Part shown: piece after piece, positions 16,861 through 24,919 of the stretch
Layout: every line of letters starts with the position of its first letter
How positions within the stretch are numbered: the first letter of the stretch is position 1
Assembly: GCF_011769985.2 (NCBI RefSeq)
Contig: NZ_CP039734.2
Location: forward strand, 1,612,001 to 1,676,000
DNA: 64,000 bases
Direction: 5' to 3'
From: Sulfurospirillum diekertiae
Lineage (GTDB): Bacteria > Campylobacterota > Campylobacteria > Campylobacterales > Sulfurospirillaceae
Program-made: the position numbers and the translations under genes
The notes under the pieces: model-generated
What the model was told of the DNA's origin: nothing
The model's database searches: none
Seen by the model: only the letters and a program-made list of their open reading frames with translations

Positions 16861-18565
16861 CTGTTTTCTTTCTTATTGTAAGTTTCGATTAAATGGATAA
16901 AGGCCTCTTCCATTGTTGCGTCACTTGAGACGTGCTGTTTCAATTCATCTGGGGTTCCTGTGGCTATGGCTTTTCCATGATAAATCAGCATAATACGATC
17001 ACAATACTCTGCTTCGTCCATAAAGTGCGTTGTCACCATCACCGAAACACCTTTTTTTACAATCCCGTTAATATGCGTCCAAAACTCTTTTCGCGTGATA
17101 GGATCAACCCCACTGGTAGGCTCATCTAAAAAACAAGACAGAAGGTTCATGCATCAAGGCACAAGCAAGTGCTAAACGCTGTTTAATGCCCAAAGGTAAC
17201 AGTTCTGCTTTTGTTCCTAAATGCGATTTAAAATCAAAGGTTTCAATGATATCCTGAATCTTTTGCGTATACTGTTTCCCGCTCAAGCCGTAGATGCCTG
17301 CAAAAAATTCTAAATTATTGATGATATTTAACGTACCATAGAGTGAAAATTTTTGTGCCATGTACCCAATGTATGAACGTACCGCTGCGCCTGCCGTGTA
17401 AAGGTTTTCACCCATCACCAACGCGGTTCCCTCGGTTGGAACCAGCAGCCCACACAACATCTTAAACGTGGTTGATTTCCCCGCACCATTGGGTCCTAAA
17501 AAACCAAAAATTTCTCCTCGTCCAATCTTAAAATCAATATGATCTGTCGCTATAAACTTTCCAAATGTTTTGGTTAGATTTTTTTGCTTCAATCAAATAG
17601 CCTTGATACTCTTTTTTGGGTGCCATTTGATTTGCTAAAAGCGATTCTGGCTCGGTCTTAACACCGAGTAATCGCACAAAAGCATCTTCAAATGTAGGCG
17701 CACATACCACAAAACTCGCCTTGCTATCGTATTCGCTTAGATGTGAAGTTGGAAAGGATGTTCCTTCTTTAAGATTGACACGAATGGTATTGCCTACCAA
17801 AACAGCGTCCATCACATCAGGGGCATGTAAAAGGTGGGTAAGAAGCCTTCGTTTATCGGTGCTGATAGTGCTCACAAGATAGACTTCTCCCTTAAGAGGT
17901 TCTTTCATTTTCTGTGGCAATCCTTGATAAAGAGAGACTCCATCATTCAGTAAGATAACCGAATCACACTTATCCGCTTCATCGAGATACGACGTTCCCC
18001 ACAAGACCGCAACATCTTCTTCCAAAAGTGTTTGGATCATCTCCCAAAGATTGATGCGCGAAATCGGATCAACCCCGACACCAGGTTCATCCAGAAGGAG
18101 AAGCTTTGGCTTTTTAATCAAAGCACACGCGAGTCCTAATTTTTGTTTCATTCCACCTGAGAGCGCACCCGCTTTGCGTGTACGAAACTCTAAAAGCGAT
18201 GTAAACTCCAATAACTCTTGAATACGCTCTTTGGGCGCTTCCACATCTTGTAACGTGGCATAAAGTCGCAAATTTTCATCCACGCTCAAATCTTCATAGA
18301 GTCCAAATTTTTGAGGCATATACCCAATTTGTTGCAAAAGAGAGCTTTGCGTACACGGCATTAAGGTTCCTAAAATTTCCAATTTTCCAGAAGTTGGGGC
18401 TAGCAGTCCTGCTAACATGCGTATTAACGTCGTTTTTCCAGCGCCATCAGGGCCTACAAGTCCTGTGATTTTTCCCGTTTCGATGGAAAAATCAAGCGCA
18501 TGAAGCGCTGGTGTGTCTTTATTAGGAAAGATTTTAGAGAGCTGTTCCGCCGTGACGATGGTCAT
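16857..18565 (-). pseudogene. ybhF: Dual ABC ATPase YbhF, broken by two single-base frameshifts
   Basis: Read as three overlapping frames (18565-17534, 17592-17122, 17150-16857) this is one YbhF-type protein with two nucleotide-binding domains. NBD1: GPDGAGKTT, LSGGMKQKLG, LLLLDEPGVGVDP. NBD2: GPNGAGKST, LPLGIKQRLALACAL, then LDEPTSGVDP in the third frame. Frameshift one lies in a run of seven A on the minus strand (17579-17585); with six A the text reads IEAKNLTKTFGKF, as in YbhF linkers. Frameshift two lies in a run of six T (17128-17134 region, just before DEPTSG); with five it reads VLFLDEPTSG. Removing the two bases gives 568 residues, close to E. coli YbhF (578). Either truly inactive, or two homopolymer sequencing errors. 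Confidence 0.85.
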
Positions 18566-19545
18566 TTTTGGGTATCTTCTTTACATTTAATGGTAACGGG
18601 CATCCCTTGTTTTAAATGCGAATCTGGGTTTTTAATAATCACACGAAAACGGTACACAAGATCAGGACGAAGTTCCGTCGTCTCAATATTTTTAGGGGTA
18701 AATTCTGCGACAGCAGAGATAAACCCAATACTGCCTTCATAAGGTTCTTTACGTGAATCAATGTAAACTAACATAGACTCACCTTGCGTAATTTTGTCTA
18801 AAAGCGGCTCAGCCACATACGCTTTGACCCAATATTCGTCTTCCAAAGCAATTTCCAAGATACTCTGAGCTGCACTCACGATGGATGAGGGCTCTTTATA
18901 ACGCGCAAGGACAGTTCCTTTGGTTGGTGCATACAGTGTTGCATCCTCTATGTCATGCTCTACGCTTTTGGCTTGGGCGACCAATGACAACACGGTTGCC
19001 TTTTGCACTTCAATATCTTCCTCGCGATAACCTTTACGTTCTAACTCATAATAACTGAGCGCTTTATCGTAACTGGCTTTGGCTTGATCGTACTGTGTTT
19101 TGGCAGATATATAATCTTGCTCTATTGTGGCATCGACCTTTAAAAGCTTTTCTTGTCTGAGATAAATATCTTTCATTCTCGCTAAGGCTGCTTGTGTCTC
19201 TTCAACACTGGCCTTTGCTTGCGCAATTTCTTCAGCACGGTACCCTTGGGTAAGCTTTGCTAAGGTCGCTTTTGAAGCCATGATTTGTGCGTTGAGATTG
19301 TCTAATTGATAGTGTAACGCGGTAGTATCTAAGTTCACTAAAGGTTCACCTTTGCTGAAAGACTGACCCTCATCTTTGGCGATACTTTGAATCGTCCCTA
19401 AAAATCGAAAGGATAAATCTTGCGTACGGTTTTCAATGTTCCCGTAAAAAACCAATGGCTTTTCTTGCCCTTTGACGTGGCTGTAGTAATAATACCCGCC
19501 TCCACCTAAAATAACCAGTAGTAAAAATAAGGCTAATTTTTTCAT
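18562..19545 (-). CDS. ybhG: HlyD-family membrane fusion protein, YbhG-like
   Basis: Periplasmic adaptor linking the inner-membrane pump to an outer-membrane channel. 327 residues from the chosen start: signal anchor (MKKLALFLLLVILGG), barrel-sandwich hybrid split around a long coiled-coil hairpin (about 70-190, with AEEIAQAKASVEETQAAL and the repeat YREEDIEVQKATV), then beta-barrel and VYRFRVIIKNPDSHLKQGMPV. The start at 19545 has AAGGGATC upstream and overlaps the regulator stop by four bases. Its partner frames are the YbhF/S/R genes. Confidence 0.87.
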   Translation of the reverse strand: MKKLALFLLLVILGGGGYYYYSHVKGQEKPLVFYGNIENRTQDLSFRFLGTIQSIAKDEGQSFSKGEPLVNLDTTALHYQLDNLNAQIMASKATLAKLTQGYRAEEIAQAKASVEETQAALARMKDIYLRQEKLLKVDATIEQDYISAKTQYDQAKASYDKALSYYELERKGYREEDIEVQKATVLSLVAQAKSVEHDIEDATLYAPTKGTVLARYKEPSSIVSAAQSILEIALEDEYWVKAYVAEPLLDKITQGESMLVYIDSRKEPYEGSIGFISAVAEFTPKNIETTELRPDLVYRFRVIIKNPDSHLKQGMPVTIKCKEDTQK

Positions 19546-20225
19546 GCTTGATCCCTTTTTGAAACCAATCCCCAAAGAATATATTCCGTATTCTCAAGAA
19601 TCGTGCGAATAATAATGTCCATATTTTCTTCTTGATCTTCCTCTAAAAAAGGCATACGTTGCATGATGGTGATTTGTTGTACGCTAAAAATGACAATTTG
19701 ACCCAGCAGTGTATGCGTTCTTGCCCTCACGTCAGGTGAAGTCATCGCTTGTTGGCTAATACGTGCAATCAAATCATCTATGATAGTAAGTATTGGCTCT
19801 AAGCCTTGTTGATACAACAGTTCAAACCCCTTTGAAGGCGTCATTTGCTCTCTGATGATAATGCGGTGCAAATAATTATTTTCTTTGAGCCTGCCGATAA
19901 TCAATCGTGCAATCATCTCCAAAAGATGTTTCAACCAATAAATATAAAACGCATCTGAGGCGACGGCATCTTTTTGCGCCGCGTTAAAAGCACTCGTAAA
20001 TTCATTTGCTCTTTGCGCCATCATTTCTGTAATGTTATTCACAACTGCTAAATAAAGCTCTTCCTTACTTCCATAATAGTAATTAATTGAGGAAATATTG
20101 ACATTGGCTTCTTTAGCAAGTTCTCTCACCGAAACATCTTCCAGCGAGCGTTCTCCAAAAAGCCTGTACGCTGTTTGCAATATCTTCTCTTTCGGTAATT
20201 TTGATTGGGTGGAATTTTTCAGCAA
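19542..20225 (-). CDS. cecR: TetR-family regulator, CecR-like
   Basis: 227 residues. N-terminal helix-turn-helix (about 12-58): KEKILQTAYRLFGERSLEDVSVRELAKEANVNISSINYYYGSKEELY (key part VRELAKEANVNISSINYYYGSKE), as in CecR/YbiH with its DUF1956-type C-terminal ligand domain. It heads the efflux operon and likely represses its own promoter; two inverted repeats lie just upstream. The binding ligand is unknown; E. coli CecR responds to drugs such as chloramphenicol and cefoperazone. Confidence 0.88.
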   Translation of the reverse strand: MLKNSTQSKLPKEKILQTAYRLFGERSLEDVSVRELAKEANVNISSINYYYGSKEELYLAVVNNITEMMAQRANEFTSAFNAAQKDAVASDAFYIYWLKHLLEMIARLIIGRLKENNYLHRIIIREQMTPSKGFELLYQQGLEPILTIIDDLIARISQQAMTSPDVRARTHTLLGQIVIFSVQQITIMQRMPFLEEDQEENMDIIIRTILENTEYILWGLVSKRDQA

Positions 20226-20266
20226 ATCTGTACTCCTTCGCCACTTTATTGGTGAAAGCTTAACAT

Positions 20267-20292
20267 AAACAGTTGTTTAAGTCAAACGTTTG
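20267..20292 (-). promoter_or_regulatory. Candidate TetR/CecR operators
   Basis: Two inverted repeats in tandem: AAACAGTTGTTT (20267-20278, palindromic but for the centre) and CAAACGTTTG (20283-20292, perfect). They lie 42-67 bases before the regulator start, around a minus-strand TTGACT (-35-like). The spacing fits an autorepressed efflux promoter. Confidence 0.5.
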
Positions 20293-20370
20293 TTTGAATT
20301 TTATACTCAGGCCTCCGTAGAGAGTGATTCATCGCACTTTTGCATCATAAAAAGATAGGTCAAAACTATT

Positions 20371-20382
20371 TTTACATGTAAA
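20371..20382. repeat. Iterated palindrome TTTACATGTAAA, intergenic copy
   Basis: Exact copy nine bases past the end of the broken diguanylate cyclase frame. It is the first copy after a 6.4-kb stretch (efflux operon) that has none. Confidence 0.8.
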
Positions 20383-20391
20383 ACTTTAGTA

Positions 20392-21179
20392 TTATAATGC
20401 CACTTTGATACAATTTCGACCGCTATTTTTTGCCTCATATAACGCTAGATCAGCGCGTGAAATTATCACGGTATCGGTATCGTTTTCTTTATCACTAAAC
20501 CAAAGGTGTGATGCGATCGTTTGGCGCGGGCTAACTCCTGCGATAAAACTTCATCAAATTTTGCACGATTGTAAAGACCTGTAAGTTTATCGGTAATGGC
20601 AAGAGTTGCCAGTATCTCTTTATTTTTAAATACTTTTTTGTTTGAGCGCTCTAGCAGGTAAGCACCCAAAATTCCAAAAGACGTTGAACAAAGAATCCAA
20701 AACAGATGCAGTATAAAGGCTTGAGGGGAAAGATATGCGTTGGAAAAAAAAGAAATAAAAATGATCACACTGACACTGATAATAGCAAGAAAAAGCCTTA
20801 ATCCGGAAAGAATAAAAACCCAAAAAATAATGAAATACGTTTCGGGTGTATAAAGGGTGGATTCTTCAAATTTTGAAAGAATCAGAAAATTTCCAAGACT
20901 CGCACCAATGGGAATTAATATCAGAAAATATGTCAATATAGCGTGATACTTTTCAAAAAAAGTCAATCCTATAATCACCAGTATAGCAGGACAAAGAAAA
21001 TACAAATGGATCGAATGAACAAAAAATAACGATTTTGCAGGGACAAGAAAGGTATCAATTTGAGCATAGATATAATATAAAGTAGCCGTTAAAAGAGAGA
21101 TATAACGAACTTGTAAAACCCTTGAAGATTGCATCCATTGATTGTATTTCACTGTATCAAACACTCTTTTTATCCTCAA
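20392..21179 (-). pseudogene. Membrane diguanylate cyclase with internal deletion of the GGDEF core
   Basis: The N-terminal two thirds are intact: six hydrophobic helices (MASE-like) and the GGDEF-domain entry ITDKLTGLYNRAKFDEVL up to HTFGLVI. There the frame runs off into KKTIPIP and stops at 20466. In another frame, from about 20460 down to the TAA at 20392-20394, the true end of a GGDEF domain reads DTDTVIISRADLALYEAKN and GRNCIKVAL. The middle (I-site, GGDEF signature, about 110 residues) is missing, so the protein cannot make c-di-GMP. The junction lies in TTTGGTTTAGTGATAAAG, where FG-V-type codons on both sides may have recombined. Confidence 0.8.
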
Positions 21180-21268
21180 GTATTATAAATATACCAAAAA
21201 CAAGATAGATTAAATCAATCACTTGTGGACTAAATTTAAAATATTAATCAAGAAAAAGGATTAGTCTC

Positions 21269-21280
21269 TTTACATGTAAG
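21269..21280. repeat. Iterated palindrome, near-exact intergenic copy
   Basis: TTTACATGTAAG, one end base different. It lies between the broken cyclase and the IS element, 37 bases before the target duplication. Confidence 0.65.
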
Positions 21281-21308
21281 AAATTTAGAGCGGGGTTTAA
21301 AGAAAAGA

Positions 21309-21316
21309 GGAGGTGC
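21309..21316. repeat. Left target-site duplication of the IS256-family element
   Basis: GGAGGTGC, repeated exactly at 22628-22635 on the other side. Eight bases is the usual duplication length for IS256. Confidence 0.85.
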
Positions 21317-22627
21317 GGGAGCGTTAGAAAATCTGTGTCAATCTGGTAGTATTTTAACTACAAAAGGATTGAAAGATGGAAATACAGATAGACACAGAGG
21401 CAATATTACAACAGATACGTGAGGGTAAAGCCCTCGGAGGGAAAGATGGGGCACTTGCTCCATTGATTAAGCAACTGACAGAAGCAGCACTGCAAGCAGA
21501 GATAGAATCACATCTCACGCAAGATTTAGCAAAGAACCGTAAAAATGGTACCAGCTCTAAAACCATGAAAAGCGAAATGGGCAGTTTTGAATTGGATGTA
21601 CCACGAGATCGAGCAGGTACATTTGAGCCCCAAATCGTGAAGAAAAATCAAACCCATATGTCGGATCAAATAGAGCAAAAGATACTCTCACTCTATGCCC
21701 TTGGCAACAGTTACAGCCAAATAGCAGACCATATTGAAGAGATATACGGTGTCGGCTTCTCCAAAGCCACCATAAGTGCGGTAACGGATAAAATCCTACC
21801 CATGCTACAAGAGTGGCGTGTTCGTCCCTTGGAAGAGCTTTATCCTTTTATCTTCTTAGATGCCATTCACTATAAAGTTAAAGATGAAGGGAAATATATC
21901 TCTAAAGCATTTTATACCGTTCTTGGCATTAAGACCGATGGAAGAAAAGAGGTTTTAGGGCTTTATTTGGGTGAAAATGAGGGAGCGAAGTTCTGGCTAC
22001 AGGTACTTACAGATTTGCAAAACCGTGGAGTGAAAGATATATTGATTGCCTCCGTTGATGGACTTAAAGGATTTCCTGAAGCCATTAATTCTGTGTTTCC
22101 TCATACCGAGGTACAGCTCTGTATTGTGCATCAGATACGCAACTCCATACGATTTGTAGGATCATTGCATCAGAAACAATTTGCCAGTGAACTCAAAGCT
22201 GTCTATCAAGCCTTTACTAAAGAAGAAGCTGAAAATGAATTAGACAAACTAGAAGAGAAATGGGGTAAAAAATACCCTATCGTGTTTCAATCATGGCGTA
22301 ACAAATGGGATAATCTCTCACTGTACTTTCAATACCCAGAAGATATTAGACGCGTCATTTATACCACCAACATTATTGAATCGGTTCATCGTCAGTTTAG
22401 AACCCTCACAAAAACAAAAGGGGCATTTCCAAATGATGATAGCTTACTTAAATTATTGTTTATGGGAATTCAAAATGCGCAGAAAAAATGGACAATGCCT
22501 ATTCGAAACTGGAGCCTAACCCTCTCTCAACTCTCTATTGTTTTCGAGGGCAGATTGGGCAAGGCTTTAAATTTATGATACAATTTTAGGAGCTACACGG
22601 TGCTGACACAGATTTCTGAACACTCCC
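21317..22627 (+). mobile_element. IS256-family insertion sequence, complete (1311 bp)
   Basis: Bounded by 24-bp terminal inverted repeats (21317-21340 and 22604-22627, 20 of 24 matching, both starting GGGAG and ending in AAATCTGTGTCA) and by the 8-bp target duplication GGAGGTGC. It carries a single complete transposase gene. It inserted into the left arm of the purL terminator hairpin; the duplicated bases rebuild the arm, so the terminator survives. The intact frame and ends suggest a recent, perhaps active, element. Confidence 0.92.
21376..22578 (+). CDS. IS256-family (mutator-type) transposase
   Basis: 400 residues, full length for the family. DDE catalytic residues can be placed in FIFLDAIHYKVKDEGK (first D), IASVDGLKGFPEAI (second D) and TTNIIESVHRQFRTLTKTKG (E); the family motif C-x2-H is present in QLCIVHQIRNSIRFV. 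The N-terminal part has the DNA-binding helices (LIKQLTEAALQAEIESHL). AAAAGGATTG gives the ribosome site before the ATG. It cuts and pastes or copies its own element through the terminal repeats. Confidence 0.95.
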   Translation: MEIQIDTEAILQQIREGKALGGKDGALAPLIKQLTEAALQAEIESHLTQDLAKNRKNGTSSKTMKSEMGSFELDVPRDRAGTFEPQIVKKNQTHMSDQIEQKILSLYALGNSYSQIADHIEEIYGVGFSKATISAVTDKILPMLQEWRVRPLEELYPFIFLDAIHYKVKDEGKYISKAFYTVLGIKTDGRKEVLGLYLGENEGAKFWLQVLTDLQNRGVKDILIASVDGLKGFPEAINSVFPHTEVQLCIVHQIRNSIRFVGSLHQKQFASELKAVYQAFTKEEAENELDKLEEKWGKKYPIVFQSWRNKWDNLSLYFQYPEDIRRVIYTTNIIESVHRQFRTLTKTKGAFPNDDSLLKLLFMGIQNAQKKWTMPIRNWSLTLSQLSIVFEGRLGKALNL

Positions 22628-22635
22628 GGAGGTGC
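22628..22635. repeat. Right target-site duplication of the IS256-family element
   Basis: GGAGGTGC, exact copy of 21309-21316. It also forms the left arm of the purL terminator. Confidence 0.85.
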
Positions 22636-22647
22636 AAAAAGCACCTC
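22629..22647 (-). terminator. purL terminator
   Basis: GAGGTGC (22629-22635) pairs with GCACCTC (22641-22647), loop AAAAA (TTTTT on the minus strand), ten bases past the purL stop. The IS element begins inside its left arm. Confidence 0.55.
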
Positions 22648-22656
22648 TTAAAGTTT

Positions 22657-24858
22657 TTAGATGTCTTGTTCAACCACTTCAACAAAGCGGTTGAAATAGC
22701 GCTCACAAATCGCTTCAACGCTTTTTGAAACATCATTACATGTAAAGCTATTTCCACCCACTGTTCCGATTTTTGTAACGCTAATACCGACATTTTTGGC
22801 CATTGCTTCAAATCCTGCTTCGTCATTGACTTCAACGATAGCGCGTGAGAAACTCTCCGCAAAAATGTCTTTAGTATCCTTACATGTAAAGTTACATGTA
22901 ACGCCTTTTTTGCTTTTTGCAACCATCTTCGCCAAAGCGATGGCAATACCACCGACATTCACATCTTTAGCCGCATTCAAGAAACCTTTTTTATTGGCTT
23001 CGATCACAAGCTCCCAGAGTTTCAACTCTTTGTCGTAATTCAGCTCTGCGAGTGTTCCTTCAACTTTGCCGTACAACTCTTTCATATACAAGCTACCGCC
23101 AAAATCACTTTTTGTCTCACCGATCAGATAAACGCTTGCACCCTCTTTTTGGAAGCTGGACGGAAGTGTTTTGTTGGCATCATCATTCAAACCTACCATA
23201 ACGATTGCAGGGGTTGGGAAAACACCCACACCGTTGGTTTCGTTGTACAAAGAGACGTTACCGCTGACAACGGGTGTGTTTAGTTTTGCACACGCCTCTT
23301 TGATGCCGTAACACCCTTGTGCAAACTGCCACATGACTTCAGGATTTTCAGGGTTTCCGTAGTTTAGACAATCGGTAATGGCAAGAGGTCGTGCGCCACT
23401 CATCGCTACATTTCGTCCACTCTCAGCCACCGCAGCCGCAGCACCCATTTTAGGGTCGATATAGTTATAACGTGGATTACAGTCGCTACTCATCGCAAGG
23501 GCTTTACCATTTTCTTTGATGCGAATTACACTCGCATCCAAACTTCCTGGTGCTTTAATCGTATTGGTTTGAACCGTCGAGTCATATTGGTTAAAAATCC
23601 ATGTTTTATCGCTGACTTCAACGGAATTTAAAAGGGTGTCAAACGCTTTTTGGTTCTCAACTTTGGCAAAGTCATTAATGTTTGTGTTTTTAATAGTTGC
23701 CAAATAAGCTGGCTCTTTGGTTGGTCTGTCGTAAATCGGCGCTTGTTCGCTGACGGGTTGAACGGGCATATCAGCCACTTTTTCGCCATGCCAGAAGAGT
23801 TCCATGTTGCCCGTTGCGGTGACCTCACCGATAATTTCAGCATTGAGATCCCATTTTCTAAAGATATCAACGACTTTGTCCTCATACCCTTTTTTGGCAC
23901 AAATGAGCATACGTTCTTGGGACTCTGAGAGCATAAATTCAAACGGTTGCATCCCCTCTTCACGTGCAGGCACACGATCAAGGTGCATAATCATACCGCT
24001 GCCACTGCGTCCTGCCATCTCAAAGGAGCTTGAAGTAAGTCCAGCCGCTCCCATATCTTGGATACCCACAATATAATCGGTTTTAAAGAGTTCTAAACAC
24101 GCCTCTAAAAGAAGCTTCTCAGCAAAAGGATCACCGACTTGAACGGTTGGACGTAGGCTTTTGTTCGCTTCAGTAAAGCTATCGCTCGCCATAACAGCAC
24201 CACCCAGACCATCACGTCCAGTTTTTGAGCCAACGTAAACGACAGGATTACCAAGGCCTTCTGCTTTTCCGTAAAAAATTTCATCACTTTTTGCAAGACC
24301 CAGCGTGAACGCATTCACCAAGATATTGCCATTGTAGCTCTCATCAAAGAATGTCTCACCACCAATGGTCGGAACACCCATACAGTTACCGTATCCACCA
24401 ATGCCCGCAACGACACCACGGACAAGAAAACGTTGGTGACGTGACGTGTCATCGTTGTTGGTCACATTTCCAAAACGAAGGGAGTTCATGTTTGCAACAG
24501 GACGAGCGCCCATGGTAAAAACGTCTCTTAAAATGCCGCCAACACCCGTTGCCGCACCTTGGTAAGGCTCGATAAAACTTGGGTGATTGTGAGATTCCAT
24601 CTTAAAGACCGCTGCCATACCATCGCCGACATCAATAACACCTGCATTTTCACCCGGTCCTTGAATGACCCATGGCGCTTTGGTAGGAAAGCCATTAAGG
24701 TATTTTTTACTGGATTTATACGAGCAGTGCTCACTCCACATGGATGAGAAGATGCCAATCTCCAAAAGATTTGGCTCACGTCCTAAAATATTCAAAATAT
24801 TTTCATATTCGTCTTTGGTTAACTTATGTTTTTTTAACACTGCGTCTAAATTTTCCAT
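22657..24858 (-). CDS. purL: Phosphoribosylformylglycinamidine synthase PurL
   Basis: Fourth step of purine synthesis: FGAR plus ammonia and ATP to FGAM, with PurQ and PurS as partners (not in this window). 733 residues, normal for the small PurL. Marks: [15 protein letters not shown] (catalytic His), [51 protein letters not shown], and the second half with [12 protein letters not shown] and [13 protein letters not shown]. Near the C-terminus two palindrome copies stand back to back (22879-22902), read as VTCNFTCK, and a third at 22735, in a stretch that is poorly conserved in PurL. Confidence 0.96.
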   Translation of the reverse strand: MENLDAVLKKHKLTKDEYENILNILGREPNLLEIGIFSSMWSEHCSYKSSKKYLNGFPTKAPWVIQGPGENAGVIDVGDGMAAVFKMESHNHPSFIEPYQGAATGVGGILRDVFTMGARPVANMNSLRFGNVTNNDDTSRHQRFLVRGVVAGIGGYGNCMGVPTIGGETFFDESYNGNILVNAFTLGLAKSDEIFYGKAEGLGNPVVYVGSKTGRDGLGGAVMASDSFTEANKSLRPTVQVGDPFAEKLLLEACLELFKTDYIVGIQDMGAAGLTSSSFEMAGRSGSGMIMHLDRVPAREEGMQPFEFMLSESQERMLICAKKGYEDKVVDIFRKWDLNAEIIGEVTATGNMELFWHGEKVADMPVQPVSEQAPIYDRPTKEPAYLATIKNTNINDFAKVENQKAFDTLLNSVEVSDKTWIFNQYDSTVQTNTIKAPGSLDASVIRIKENGKALAMSSDCNPRYNYIDPKMGAAAAVAESGRNVAMSGARPLAITDCLNYGNPENPEVMWQFAQGCYGIKEACAKLNTPVVSGNVSLYNETNGVGVFPTPAIVMVGLNDDANKTLPSSFQKEGASVYLIGETKSDFGGSLYMKELYGKVEGTLAELNYDKELKLWELVIEANKKGFLNAAKDVNVGGIAIALAKMVAKSKKGVTCNFTCKDTKDIFAESFSRAIVEVNDEAGFEAMAKNVGISVTKIGTVGGNSFTCNDVSKSVEAICERYFNRFVEVVEQDI
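22879..22902. repeat. Tandem pair of the iterated palindrome inside purL
   Basis: CTTACATGTAAA followed at once by GTTACATGTAAC, two near-exact copies with no spacer, in frame within purL. Confidence 0.75.
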
Positions 24859-24919
24859 GGATTGTTGCCCTATGTGATGTAATTAAAATAGGCTTATTGT
24901 ACAAAAAAGGAGCTAAAAG

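Noticed and set aside
17122-17150. Programmed -1 ribosomal frameshift at TTTTTTA in ybhF
   Set aside because: The heptamer resembles a slippery site, but the frame needed is +1 relative to the upstream frame, and a second frameshift lies upstream; an extra base in the run explains it better.
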